Shown here: positions 1-11,757 of the stretch, one piece after another | How positions within the stretch are numbered: position 1 is the first letter of the stretch | Layout of the letters: each line of letters opens with the position of its first letter | Assembly: GCA_037951105.1 (NCBI GenBank) | Contig: JBAMJV010004304.1 | Location: forward strand, 1 to 64,000 | DNA length: 64,000 nt | From: Echinarachnius parma | Taxonomy: Eukaryota; Echinodermata; Echinoidea; Clypeasteroida; Echinarachniidae | Direction: 5' to 3' | Notes under the pieces: model-generated | What the model was told of the DNA's origin: nothing | What the model saw: the letters and a program-made list of their open reading frames with translations, nothing else | Database searches by the model: none | Position numbers and translations under genes: made by a program

Positions 1-2640
1 GCAAGACACATTTTTTCGTGAATGTTAGATAAGACGTTGCCATGGTAACCAAAATTTTGCACCAAAAATATGAAAATCTTGTGGAGCGAACTTCTTTTAC
101 AGTTTTGAGCAATTTTGATGAAATTTGGTGCACTTAAATGTTCTTGGGTAAGGGTGTTGCAAGACACATTTTTCGTGAATGTTAGATAAGGCGTTGCCAT
201 GGTAACCAATTTTTTAAACCAAAAATATGAAAATCTTGTGGAGCGAACTACTATCACAGTTTTTTGAGCCATTTTAGATGAAATTTGGTGCACTTAATGT
301 TCTTGGGGTAAGGGGTGTGCAAGACACATTTTTCGTGAATGTTAGATAAGACGTTGCCATGGTAACCAAAATTTTGCACCAAAATATGAAAATCTTGTGG
401 AGCGAACTTCTTTTACAGTTTTTGAGCAATTTTGATGAAATTTGGTGCACTTAAATGTTCTTGGGGTAAGGGTGTGCAAGACACATTTTTCGTGAATGTT
501 AGATAAGGCGTTGCCATGGTAACCAATTTTTTAAACCAAAAATATGAAAATCTTGTCGAGCGAACTACTTTCACAGTTTTGAGCCATTTTGATGAAATTT
601 GGTGCACTTAATGTTCTTGGGGTAAGGGTGTGCAAGACACATTTTTCGTGAATGTTAGATAAGACGTTGCCATGGTAACCAAAATTTTGCACCAAAAAAT
701 ATGAAAATCTTGTGGAGCGCACTTCTTTTACAGTTTTTGAGCAATTTTGATGAAATTTGGTGCACTTAAATGTTCTTGGGGTAAGGGTGTGCAAGACACC
801 TTTTTCGTGAATGTAGATAAGGCGTTGCCATGGTAACCAATTTTTTAAACCAAAAATATGAAAATCTTGTGGAGCGAACTACTTTCAGTTTTTGAGCCAT
901 TTTGATGAAATTTGGTGCACTTAATGTTCTTGGGGTAAGGGTGTGCAAGACACATTTTTCGTGAATGTTAGATACAGACGTTGCCATGGTAACCAAAATT
1001 TTGCACCAAAAATATGAAATCTTGTGGAGCGAACTTCTTTTACAGTTTTTGAGCAATTTTGATGAAATTTGGTGCACTTAAATGTTCTTGGGGTAAGGGT
1101 GTGCAAGACACATTTTTCGTGAATGTTAGATAAGGCGTTGCCATGGTAACCAATTTTTTAAACCAAAAATATAAAAATCTTGTCGAGCGAACTACTTTCA
1201 CAGTTTTTGAGCAATTTTGATGAAACTTGACACACCGAATATTCCAGAGGTAAAGGTGTGCAAGACACATTCCATAAATGTTAGATAAGGCGTTGCCATG
1301 GTAACCAAAATTTTGCACTAAAAATATGAAAATCTTGTCGAGCGAACTACTTTCACAGTTTTTGAGCAATTTTGATAAAACTTTACACACTGAATGTTCC
1401 AGAGGTAAGGGTGTGCAAGACACATTCCATGAATGTAATGTTAGATAAGGCGTTGCCATGGTAACCAAAATTTTGTACCAAAAATATGAAAATCTTGACG
1501 AGCGAACTACTTTCATAGTTTTTGAGCAATTTTGATGAAATTTGGTGCACTTAATGTTCTTGGGGTAAGGGTGTGCAAGACACATTTTTCGTGAATGTTA
1601 GATAAGACGTTGCCATGGTAACCAAAATTTTGCACCAAAAATATGAAAATCTTGTGGAGCGAACTTCTTTTACAGTTTTTGAGCAATTTTGATGAAATTT
1701 GGTGCACTTAAATGTTCTTGGGGTAAGGGTGTGCAAGACACATTTTTCGTGAATGTTAGATAAGGCGTTGCCATGGTAACCAATTTTTTAAACCAAAAAT
1801 ATGAAAATCTTGTGGAGCGAACTACTTTCACAGTTTTTGAGCCATTTTGATGAAATTTGGTGCACTTAATGTTCTTGGGGTAAGGGTGTGCAAGACACAT
1901 TTTTCGTGAATGTTAGATAAGACGTTGCCATGGTAACCAAAATTTTGCACCAAAAATATGAAAATCTTGTGGAGCGAACTTCTTTTACAGTTTTTGAGCA
2001 ATTTTGATGAAATTTGGTGCACTTAAATGTTCTTGGGGTAAGGGTGTGCAAGACACACTTTTCGTGAATGTTAGATAAGGCGTTGCCATGGTAACCAATT
2101 TTTTAAACCAAAAATATGAAAATCTTGTCGAGCGAACTACTTTCACAGTTTTTGAGCAATTTTGATAAAACTTTACACACTGAATGTTCCAGAGGTAAGG
2201 GTGTGCAAGACACATTCCATGAATGTAATGTTAGATAAGGCGTTGCCATGGTAACCAAAATTTTGTACCAAAAATATGAAAATCTTGACGAGCGAACTAC
2301 TTTCATAGTTTTTGAGCAATTTTGATGAAACTTGACACACTTTATGTTGTTGGGGTAAGGGTGTGCAAGGCACATTCCATGAATGTTAGATAAGCTGTTG
2401 CCATGGTAACCAACATTTTGTACCAAAAATATGAAAATCTTGACGAGCGAACTACTTTCATAGTTTTTGAGCAATTTTGATGAAATTTGGCACATTTGAT
2501 GTTCTTGAGGTAAGGGTGTTGAAGACATCTTTTTTGTGAATGTTAGATAAGGCGTTGCCATGGTAACCAACATTTTGCATCAAAAATATGATTTTGTGGA
2601 GTGAACTACCTTCACAGTTTTCAAATATTTGTATGTTGTT
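1..2640. repeat. Tandem satellite, about 157-bp unit, 17 copies
   Basis: About 17 head-to-tail units of roughly 157 bp fill the window from its first base. Each carries the near-palindrome GTTGCCATGGTAACC. Two unit types alternate over most of the array: type A has AAAATTTTGCACC followed by ACTTCTTTTACAG, and type B has AATTTTTTAAACC followed by ACTACTTTCACAG. This gives a dimer of about 315 bp. Around 1200-1500 and 2100-2600 a third, diverged type occurs (ATTCCAGAGGTAAGG, CATTCCATGAATG). Because 315 is divisible by 3, long reading frames run through the dimers by arithmetic; I do not regard them as genes. The array probably lies in an upstream separase intron or just 5' of the visible exons. 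Confidence 0.95.
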
Positions 2641-2940
2641 TATGGACAAAAATATTCCCATTGCATGCAGGTAACAGTTAAACCTTTGTTAACATCTCTT
2701 TCAGCCATATGTTGCAGACTTATCTTTTATTTTACAGGGTATTAGTGTCACCAGTGCACCATACAACATTGAGTCTTCACTCAATCTTTGTTTTATCCTC
2801 ACAAACCTGGACTGCGGGGGTATTAATCACATTCAGTGATATTTCTAGTTTATTTTAATCGCTGTTGAACTGGTTTATTAGCTAGAAAAATAGCTAAACA
2901 TACTCCTTATCAAGTTTTTTTGGTCATGAACACACTTGGC
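2641..2940. other. Non-coding stretch between satellite and separase exons
   Basis: AT-rich sequence with no open frame that I can tie to separase. A pyrimidine tract with AG at 2738 could be a splice acceptor, but the sequence after it does not resemble the separase segment that should precede the LPWES motif. Confidence 0.5.
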
Positions 2941-3135
2941 CAGCCCTGGCCAGTGTGCAATCAATATGCATTAAATTTCAATGGGCAATCATTGAACATT
3001 CAATAATAAAAACTTATCCTTTCAATCCACACAGACTATCCAGCAGCTACCGTGGGAGAGCATGCCCATACTACAGCAGTGGACAGTGTGTAATCAATAT
3101 GCATTCAGTGAGCAATCATTGAACATTCAATCATC
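2941..3135 (+). pseudogene. Truncated tandem copy of the 5' end of a separase exon
   Basis: The intron end, acceptor CACACAG and first 50 or so coding bases of the separase exon at 3634 are repeated almost without change at about 3015-3085. The copy then breaks off into non-coding sequence. The flanking sequence (GTGTGCAATCAATATGC and CAATCATTGAACATTCAAT) is itself present twice, at 2956-3006 and 3087-3133, so this is a small local tandem duplication of about 130 bp. The copy has a usable-looking acceptor but no donor and no continuing separase sequence. Confidence 0.8.
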
Positions 3136-3633
3136 CAAGCATTCAAGTACCATTTGAAGGAACTACAGCTTCTAGATGGCCTAATTTTCACAATTCGGCT
3201 CTCTATATGTAATTTTTCCCGAAGAAAAAGAATTTGGCAGTCATTTCTCATGAAATCAATCAATTTTGGGGTAATTAGTAAATATCTAATTGTCCTGGGA
3301 ACGCCCCTTTTAAATCGCCAAAATGTGACGTCATCTAAAGAACGGACTAATGAACTAAATTCTGTAGATGACGCGTCATGACGTAAGCCAATGAATTGTC
3401 AATCACATGTCGATCACGGATTCTGGACCCTAAATGTGGGTGGGGGCGTAAACTGGCTGCTAAGTGAGATTTGGCATCAGAAAACTAGTCTTACATCACT
3501 ACTGTGTTTATTTTCATGGATTTTTTTTCGGCATACCTATGTTTCAAGTCATCAACTATGGAATAAGTGTCAAAGTACGTTGTATTCTTTAGGTCCTTTA
3601 ATAATAAAATATATATCCTTTCAATCCACACAG

Positions 3634-6600
3634 ACTATCCAGCAGCTACCGTGGGAGAGCATGCCCATACTACAGCAGTGGCCAGTGTGTCGTCTGCCAA
3701 GTCTCCATTTCCTCCTGTCTCACCTGACCACGAGTGACCAGGCACAGAGCGTCCTGAGCAGAGGAGTGGACAGTCGCAAGACATACTTTGTGCTCAACCC
3801 GACGGGCGACCTGCTCAACACGCAGAAGACCTTTCAGGAATGGTTCCAGGAGTAAGTAAACCAGGGCTCGAACTACTAGCACTTGCCCACTTCCCCGGGG
3901 CATGTAAAACATTGATGTTGGGCAAGTAAAATTTCATAAATGGTTTTGTTTGGCTGCCCAATCTGGCAAACAAATTTGGGGTTTTCTAGAGGAGAAAAAA
4001 ATGTAATTCCTTACATGTAAATCTCATCGACAACTAAAGCGGGCAAGTCAGTTTTCTGTTCGGGCAAGTCATATCTGAAAATGTATGATTTTTACTTGCC
4101 CGAATGGGTCAGTAAAAAAAAAAAGTTAGTGTTGAGACTTGAGTAAACTGTCAAAATAATCATAAATGAAGGTACAAAACCCAAATTATATTTATATTTA
4201 ACACTAATACTTGAGCGGGTTTACTTGGGTGTCGAGATATGCATATACAGTAGTTTGCGGATTTACCCCTTGTGACATTACTTATTTTATATGGCCAGCT
4301 CTTTGGGGATGATCCTTGCAGGGTTTTGTTTTATTGCAGGTTTAAACTGCTTTAAGAGATAGTTGAGTTTTGGTCAAACTTAATTTTAATAACCAAAACC
4401 TGCACCATTACATAACAAACTAATAGTTATAACTCCACCATGCTCGAAAGGTATACACAATTACAAACGAGCCTGTTATCATTCAAAAAGAGTCGTTTAA
4501 AACTCAAGAGGGCGCTCTCTAAAAACTCATTTGTTTCAACCATTTTTCATGTGATGTTTTGTTAAAATAATGATTGAATAGAGATATCATCAACAACTAT
4601 TTAAAAAGCTCTTGAAATTTATTGAAAGAAGTTTATAAGCATTTTATGTATTTTCTTAAGAGTCAATATATCGCCTGGCTAGACGATATATAAATAAAAT
4701 ATTTTGAAATCAAATTTTACAACTATGAAAGCATTTGAAAGGGAATGATTCTCATTTTACATGTTTTATACAATGAACTTTCAAATGGAATTAAAATTAC
4801 TATCCCTCTCAAATTATTGAGCAACTTCTCTTGTGTCATGTCTCTCTTACCATCTAAAATTACTTTTCTCATTTACTGAAATACATTTCCTGAAATAACA
4901 AGCTCCTCTTATTTATTCTCATTTACCCATTTGTTTACAGAGAGAATAGGTGGAGAGGAGTTGTAGGCAGAGCACCAACCAAGCCAGAATACCAGTCGGC
5001 ACTGACGGATCACGATCTCTTTGTGTAAGTTCCTTGTATTCTCAATAACATTCTTTTTGTTTATTGCAGAGTTTTGTATTAATTCTTTGTCTAGGGTAAC
5101 CTGGTAGGCCCTTTATAAACTCTATGGGGATTGCAAAATCTAGTAGGGAAGAGGTTAACTGACCTAAAACTGGTTGATCATATATACCGTATATATAAAG
5201 TTGATAGTGTTTATGCTGAATAAAGTTTGAACATTTTATGGCAAACAAACTAGTCTGTATAAAAAATGCATTACAAATATTGTCTGACTTAAATACCAAA
5301 ATTTGAAAGAAAGTTTGAATAATCATACCTTTTATCTTTTGGTTGTTATGCTGGTAGATGCAATTTGACCTTAAATTGGATTAAAGTGTGTAAAATATTT
5401 AATTTTCATTGATTTTCTGTCTCCAATGAATAATGCTCGACTTTGAAAAACTAATGTCAAACACACTGTTTGGTCTATGAATATTCAAACACAACATTGT
5501 AAAGTCATAAAATCACTCCAGAGGTTAATTCCTACATTTATTTTCATGTTCTGTCTTTCCCCCAGTTTCTGTGGCCATGGCACAGGCAGAGAGTTCTTGA
5601 CTGGTGATGACATCCAGAGATTGACATGCAGGGCAGCTACTCTCCTTATTGGATGTAGCAGTGGCAAACTGCAGGTCAATGGCTGCCTCGATGCCTCCGG
5701 AATGGCCCTCAACTATCTACTTGCAGAATGGTCAGTAAATTTTGAAATTGAAATTAAATTAAATGCATTTTATTGGCAATAATAATCAATCATTCATTCA
5801 ATTCAATATTCAATATTATTTACAATTTATTTATATTCACAGTTCAGATTGATAACATTCACATTAAAACAAAATGAAATAATACATTGGATCGATTGAC
5901 AATTGCTTATTAAAACATTTTTCATACAAAAAAACAGTTAAGTGGAAAAAGGGTGCTTCATATTTTGTTTTTGTGCATGGAATATTTTACAAAAAATTGT
6001 TAATTGATAGCAATGATTACCATCTGATATTCTAAAATGGCGAATATTTTTTGAAAATGGAATAAGTAAGAAACGAGTCACAATATTCTGAGATTTGAAA
6101 TGATTTGTTACTTTTGTGGTTAAAATTCTTTATACCGATTTTTCCCCATTATATTTCTTGTTCCTTTTTTAAAAATTAGAGAATTGAGACACATTTCAAG
6201 TTATGTAATGTAGTTCATCTTTGTGATGATGAAATCCTTGTTCTTATCTGCCCATTAAAGGGGCTTGATCCTATTGTTTTAGTACAAAGTCAATAAAAAC
6301 CCATTACATTACATAAAGCGTACTTGCGTCTGTTTACTGCAGATAATTACAGCAGCAGTATTTGTTAATAAACACATTTTTTTCAAGGTGTGTAACAGAT
6401 ATTGTTCAATACAGTGTGTTTTGTAATGTTTCTGTCAACTGAAACTTCAAAGCAAATTTTCCATGGGTCATTTTAATTTCCCATTCATATTTTTAAACCT
6501 AAACTCATGTCTAATTTCCAATAAGTGAACGACTTTGAAAAGTCATTGATTTTATTATAATATTGTTTTGTTTTTTAGATGGATGCCACTTTATGTTGTG

Positions 6601-7034
6601 CATTATGAAGGATCACAATTTATATAGTTTGATGGTTAGGGGATGATATGGTCTGATAGTTTAAGATTTAATTTGTGTTAAAACTAAGGACCCCAGAATA
6701 AAGTTGTGACACTGATGAGAATTCAGGCCACTATGTTTAGAGTAATTTATATGCCTTTCATTAATCAAATAATGTATTTCTTGGTCTTCATTCACACAGT
6801 CCCTGCGTTGTTGCCAATTTGTGGGACGTCACCGACCGAGACATCGACCGTTTCTTAGAATACCTGCTCAAGGCATGGCTGGCAACTCGCACAAAGACCA
6901 CGCCCCATTCCTCAACCAACAGCCAATCACTGGCCAGCTTACTGTGCGATGCCCGTCAGGCGTGCAAGCTCAAGCATCTGATTGGTTTCGCGCCGGTCGT
7001 CTACGGCCTCCCTGTCACCATGAAAGAAGGATGA
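3634..7034 (+). CDS. ESPL1: Separase (separin), C-terminal protease domain, last four exons
   Basis: Separase is the clan CD cysteine protease that cleaves the cohesin kleisin subunit at anaphase, held in check by securin. Coding exons are 3634-3851, 4941-5024, 5566-5730 and 6800-7034; phases agree (0, 2, 2, 2) and give 233 residues to a TGA stop. All borders are AG..GT. Diagnostic blocks are QQLPWESMPIL and YFVLNPTGDLLNTQ in the first exon, WRGVVGRAPTKPEYQ in the second, FCGHGTG with the catalytic His and LLIGCSSGKL with the catalytic Cys in the third, and NLWDVTDRDIDRF then LIGFAPVVYGLPV in the last. This matches the C-terminal end of the family, which is usually about 2,000 residues long, so the N-terminal exons must lie left of the window. 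Nothing in the visible part is broken. A truncated copy of the first exon's start lies at 3035. Confidence 0.95.
3857..4146. repeat. Dispersed repeat, 'GGGCAAGT' family, copy 1
   Basis: Lies in the separase intron. It begins GGGCTCGAACTACTAGCACTTGCCC and ends near AAAAAGTTAGTGTTGAGACTT. The same order of blocks (GATGTTGGGCAAGT, ATTTCATAAA, ATTTTACTTGCCCGAATG) is found at 20880-21700, where two further elements have inserted into it. It is useful as an unoccupied reference copy for those insertions. Confidence 0.75.
5025..5565. other. Separase intron, nothing further seen
   Basis: AT-rich intron between the second and third visible separase exons. No element with recognisable ends. Confidence 0.5.
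5731..6799. other. Separase intron, nothing further seen
   Basis: AT-rich intron before the last separase exon, with a short CATTCATTCAATTCAATATT-like simple stretch near its start. No coding or mobile element is supported. Confidence 0.5.
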
Positions 7035-8240
7035 AGCGGTTGGCATGACAACGTTGAAAGTGACCCCGCCTCCTGGTGTGTTTGAAGCCAATCGTAGTAA
7101 GACTGATGGAAGTCAGACCTTTTTTTAATTGGCTCAATTACAGTACTGATGGTTTAAAATCAGACCACCCCACACATGCAGTGTTCATACAGAGCTGGCA
7201 TTTAAGGAGTTAAAAGGGTATTTGGTCGGACCATAACACACTCACAATGTTTATACGGAGCTGGCATGTAAAGAGTTAGTGTAAAAGGGTATAAGGCTTT
7301 GAGAGAGCCTGAGCCAACATTTGATGCCCAATGGAAGAGGAACAAGAGCCTGAATTGAGACCATGAAAGTCATGGCTCTTTATTTGTTTGGGTTATGTTG
7401 TCATAGAAACAACTCTGATAAAGACCGACCATTTCCATACTTTCCATACTTTTTGTGTCATGATTAGTATGACAACAATCATACTATACTCCATTAGTAT
7501 AAAAAGGGTTCCCGAAAATACTTTTGCTGAGGTCTGCTGTGAATGCATGTTATAGCGAAGTCAGTCTTGAGCAGGTCAATTTGCACATGCCATGGTTATT
7601 AGATGATGAGTCAATGGTGAATATTGGGGCGTGTTGTCATTGTAACAATTATAATGAAGACTTCACCTATTTTGGTGACAAATCAGTCAATTATGAGTTT
7701 GTTTGAATGTTGAAACAAGTCAGCCCTGAAGCAAAGAAGCTGATACAATGAAAACTCTTCAACCTGCATATGCGAGCAACTCATTTAATTTCTGTTGAAT
7801 TTGGTGATCCATCTGTCATTCACTATTTTGTATTTGTTTTTACGCCAGTGTAGGATTGCAAGCAAATTTTGATTATGTTTCTTCTTTACATAGTGTGCTA
7901 CACATATATCATTTCCAGTACTGTAATACATGTATATGTGTGATATGAGCAAAAGAGATGCCAGAATTCCTCTATTTCTTGAAATCGTCAACCTCATTGT
8001 TGGCTTTGAATAATACATTTATTGTGGGAAATTCAGGCAAGATATTATTCAAATTATTTAATTTTCTTATTAAGTCTACCTCCTTTCATATATTTGGTAG
8101 AAATAACTAACATTAAGTGCTTGGTACTTTAATGCTTAAAACTTGATGTGTAAACAATTACTTGAAATTTTTCAAGCAGAAGAAAATTAGCAACTCTGCC
8201 ATATATTATTCACTAAGGGAGCACAAACATTCACCTTGTA
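7035..8240 (+). other. Probable separase 3' UTR and downstream sequence
   Basis: Follows the separase stop codon directly. Two imperfect copies of a block of about 85 bp (GAGCTGGCATTTAAGGAGTT at 7193 and GAGCTGGCATGTAAAGAGTT at 7259) lie in tandem. I find no canonical AATAAA close behind the stop, so the transcript end is not placed. Confidence 0.4.
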
Positions 8241-8945
8241 TCCAATACTCGATGCTAGAAATTAACATTTTCGCATTGTGGCCCAGTCGGGCAAGTAAAA
8301 ACAACTTATAGTGGCCCAAAACCTATATCTGGTGGCCCCAAACAAAGAAAAACATAACAAACTCTGTGACATTTGCTTGCCCGATCGGGCCAGTAGAATT
8401 TAGGATCAATGAAATTTGGTGGTCCGAAGCTAATTTTTAGTGGCCCCGGGCCAGTGGGCCTATGCTAATTTTGAGCACTGCTGAATACTTGTAATGAGCA
8501 CTGGCCCTGCTAGCCTGGGGCCACCAAAAATGAGCTTTGGGCACCAACATTTAATTCCTCCCAAAGTTTACTTGCTTTTTTATGTAACCAAATATATTTG
8601 ATTAAAAGAGGGCAAAGAAAATGGGATTCCAACGGGGACGAGCACCGTACTAGGGTTTTCTATAGCTCAGTCGGAAGAGCACCGGTCTGGCAATCGGGAG
8701 GTCTCGGGTTCGAATCCCGTTGGAATCCCATTTTCTTTGCCCTCTTTTAATCACAATATATTTCTGGTCAGTTTCTCTATATGTTTGAATCAAATATATT
8801 TGCTAATATTTGTCTTTGTTTTAGGGTCTTTTGGGCCACCTAAGTCAGGTTTGGGAGCACTAACACTTGCAAAGTCTTGATTTTAGTTGCCCGTCGGGGC
8901 CACCATAAAAAAGTTAATATCTAGCACTAGTGTACTGTTCCATAT
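8240..8945. repeat. Dispersed 'gggcaagta / ggccca' repeats, partly duplicated
   Basis: Blocks such as CTAGAAATTAACATTTT, GGGCAAGTAAAA, GGCCACCA and TTGAGCAC recur in both orientations at 8243-8540 and 8825-8945. Related fragments occur at 22681-22800 and 62505-62560. The stretch is interrupted by the tRNA-like element at 8601-8790. Confidence 0.6.
8601..8790 (+). mobile_element. tRNA-like element with perfect 36-bp inverted repeats
   Basis: A tRNA-like core runs from about 8657 to 8730. It has a D-arm GCTC..GAGC inside an A-box-like block (TAGCTCAGTCGG) and a T-arm B box (GGTTCGAATCC), and it ends in CCA. The acceptor side and the following sequence (8716-8751) are a perfect reverse complement of 8601-8636, so the tRNA-like part sits in the loop of a long hairpin. 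The 12-bp word CAAATATATTTG borders the unit on both sides (8589-8600 and 8791-8802), which looks like a target-site duplication. The anticodon arm folds poorly, so this is probably not a working tRNA gene. Decayed relatives appear at about 35884-35915 and 48595-48745. Confidence 0.75.
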
Positions 8946-9075
8946 ATAAAAGTGGTCTTTATATTATAGCAGGTGGTCTCTGTAGACAGGTTCATTTACA
9001 CACATGCAACCTCCTTCCAAGGAAGTCAAGATCATTGGTTGTAATAGACTGGTGGTCATATTTAGGTAACATTGT
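8930..9075. repeat. Small dispersed repeat of the 'AGGTGGTC..CAGG' type
   Basis: GTGGTCTTTATATTATAGCAG, GGTGGTC and GACAGGTTC-type blocks resemble those at 22395-22540, 50850-50930 and 63805-63945. This family often ends in CAGTnnAACCTG; here the ends are worn. Confidence 0.4.
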
Positions 9076-9215
9076 GATTCGGGTTTGTTATTATTTCTAA
9101 GAGCCTTACATGTATGTGCATGGTGTTACTTTTTTTTTTTTTTTTTTTACTTGGGAATTGAAGCTGTATTGAAGAGAATTCAAAAATATGTCTGTTTCAT
9201 CCAGATTATAATTTT

Positions 9216-10005
9216 TTTAGCTCATCCGGCCCGAAGGGCCCGATGAGCTTATGCCATGCCGTTGCGTCCGTCGTCCGTCCGTCCTTCCGTCCGTCCGTCC
9301 GTCCGTCCTTCCGTCCGTCCGTCCGTCCACAGTTTTCAAAATGCTTCTTCTTCGTTATTTTTCAACCGATTTTGATTCTGATTGGTTCATAAGATAGGGC
9401 TAGGAGGGGGATTTAAAACTTCTACACAGAATCGTGAAATTCATTATCTATGGTAATTTATGCAAATTTATTCGAAATCACAAAAAATGCTTCTTCTCCT
9501 TCATTTCTCGACCGATTTTGATTTGGTTTGCTTTATCTGGTAGAGCTAACTTTGGTACACTAAACTTCTACACAGAATTTTGAAATTTTTCTCCGTTCAT
9601 TAATTATGGTAATTTTACATTTTTTTATTTTTTTATTTTTTAATTTTTTTAATTTTTTTTTTTTTATTTTTATTTTTTTTTGTTTTTTTTTTTTGTTTTT
9701 TTTTTAATTGTTTTTTTTAATTTTGTTTATTTATTTATTTATTTATTATTATTATTATTATTTAATTTTTTTTAATTTTAATTAATTAATTAATTATTAT
9801 TATTATTATTATTATTATTATTTATTTTTTTTCCCATGTCAAATTTATATTTTTTTCACTCTAATTTTTTTAAATTTTATTTTTATGTCCCTTCCAGGGC
9901 ATCAAATTTTTATTTTTTGACCAGTTGAAAAGTGTACCACATGAAATTTGCGATATTTGATGTTGCGAGATGGCGGATGAGCGCTACGTCATTGACGTTC
10001 TGGTT
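9216..10005 (+). mobile_element. Non-autonomous element with GCTCATC hairpin and CGTCC array, short copy
   Basis: Starts with a hairpin (AGCTCATCCGGCCC GAA GGGCCCGATGAGCT), followed by a CCGTCCGTCC microsatellite and one internal unit containing AATGCTTCTTCTCC and GACCGATTTTGAT. An AT-rich simple stretch comes next. It ends at CGGATGAGCGC and the conserved word TACGTCATTGACGTTCTGGTT. The first bases (GCTCATCCG) and the block near the end (CGGATGAGC) form a short inverted repeat. A second copy with the same start and end lies at 44007-45208. No reading frame for a transposase is present. Confidence 0.8.
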
Positions 10006-11514
10006 TAACTTGGCAGTGTGCATGTTTGTTGGTATGTTTGTGACTTTGTGTGCACATGTACGTTCATGTGCGTATTGCACTTTGTGAGTTTGTGTTATGT
10101 CAGGTCAGTAGTGTAACATGGATTTTGCACTGATGAAGTTGGCCGGGGGGGGGGGGCACTTCATGTATTTCTTTATATTTACCCCATATTGTTTTTCATT
10201 GTTTTTGACAAATAATGGGGGAGGGTGCCACTGTATTGTGTGTACTGCCTATATTGAGTTTGTATGCATTAATGTTAAATTGGTATCTAAAGGTACATGC
10301 GCTAACCGTTTGTAGATCTAGGCTGATATGTAGATAATGTAGCTTATGCAACTTTTTTTACATGGACTTTGTCCTCACATGTGTTAACTAGTGCTACCTT
10401 CTTAGTTATAACACAAAAGTAAGTCTAATTCTTGTGTATGTTCAATTATGCAACCTTACATAATTCTATATGGACCTTGCCATTTGTTTAAGTTTTGATA
10501 AGATGATATCCCCTCTTTTACCCTCAAACACACCCCCTCGCTCCCTTTCGTAAAAATATTGCATAAAACATACCGTTTCCTCTGCTTTCTTTGGGAATGC
10601 GGTGCTTTCTTCATTGTTACAACACTCAAACTGCTTATACAAAAATGAAATGCAGGGGTTATAAATAGTATTTTAATGCATATTAATTTTTGTTAGACCT
10701 GTGTTGAAAATTTGTTACCACTAATTAAGCAGAAACTAAACATTTATGATGCTTTAGTTTAGTTGACAATATCAGCATATTGTGAGATAAGTTTATGCAT
10801 TAACAAAAATCACTGCCTTTTTAACAACTGATCATACATAAGACCAAAGCTTTAGAAATGTTTTTATATTCAGGTCATCATTTTGTCATACATAAGTCCA
10901 AAGCTTCACAAATTATTTTATATTCAGGTCATCATTATTTGTTTTCATCCATTTATAAATAATAAATAAAATCTCAGCAATTTTGGGGACCTGATTAAGG
11001 ATTAAAGACCATCATCTCTTGCAAATGATTTAGATAATTCCCATATAATGGCCAATTTGACTGCGTAATTGCCTCTGCTTGTTTACAGAAGCAAATATGC
11101 TAATCACTTCAGCTATCTTTATAAACGCACAAAGTCCATCTAGTGGTTATGTGATTGGGTGATGAAATAATACTTTTGTTAAAAACTTGTTTTAAGGATA
11201 AATTTGCTGATACATCATTTTGCTCAATATCATATACATGTATATATTTGATTTGTATCTTGTTAGTTTCCTTCATTTGTAATTTTGAAATGATATATTG
11301 TAAAACTTGTCACATGATTCAGGGTGCTGGATTAATTAAGTCAGATTATTATTCTGAGGATGGAAATACATATAATTTTTAATCAATATGCATTGTGTGT
11401 TGAACTTTTGTAAGGAAAGACAGTATTATAAATTTTCAAATTACATTAATTTCTTTAATTTTCGTTTCAACAAGTTGAACTAATTGTATACATGCGTATT
11501 GAGTACTAAAGTGT
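10006..11514. other. Intergenic DNA with one small tandem duplication
   Basis: AT-rich. Two copies of a block of about 60 bp (CATACATAAGACCAAAGCTT at 10836 and CATACATAAGTCCAAAGCTT at 10888, each followed by TATTCAGGTCATCA) lie in tandem. A G tract is at 10146. No gene seen. Confidence 0.5.
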
Positions 11515-11700
11515 GACGCCACAGCTATTCATTGCCATGGTAATGGTTCAAAACAATGTCAGGCAAGCCACAACTGTCTGACCTAGCAGATACTAAGAAG
11601 GCATTTGTCCATCTCCAACCCACTACCAAAAGCAAGAAATAAAGGACGATTTGTTTTAATAGGACCATTACTATGTTATAACAAAATAATGTGAAATTGT
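11515..11700. repeat. Dispersed repeat, copy 1 of a pair
   Basis: Blocks CCATGGTAATGGTT, AACAATGTCAGGCAAGCCA, CTAAGAAG and CCAACCCACTA match, in the same order, a stretch at 28918-29100. Ends are not defined. Confidence 0.6.
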
Positions 11701-11757
11701 TTGTTTGTTTAGCGAAGTATTTGTATATGGATAAGGTTTCATGGCGTACCATTCACA

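Noticed and set aside
1-2661. Many minus-strand reading frames of 60-180 codons with similar proteins
   Set aside because: They are translations of the satellite. The dimer length of about 315 bp is divisible by 3, which keeps frames open; no start context, intron signal or family match.
2739-2820. Possible separase exon after a pyrimidine tract and AG
   Set aside because: None of the three frames resembles the separase segment expected before LPWES, and the putative donor is poor.
8657-8730. Functional tRNA gene
   Set aside because: D and T arms are good, but the anticodon stem pairs poorly, the 5' acceptor strand is not adjacent, and CCA is encoded; more like a tRNA-derived element.
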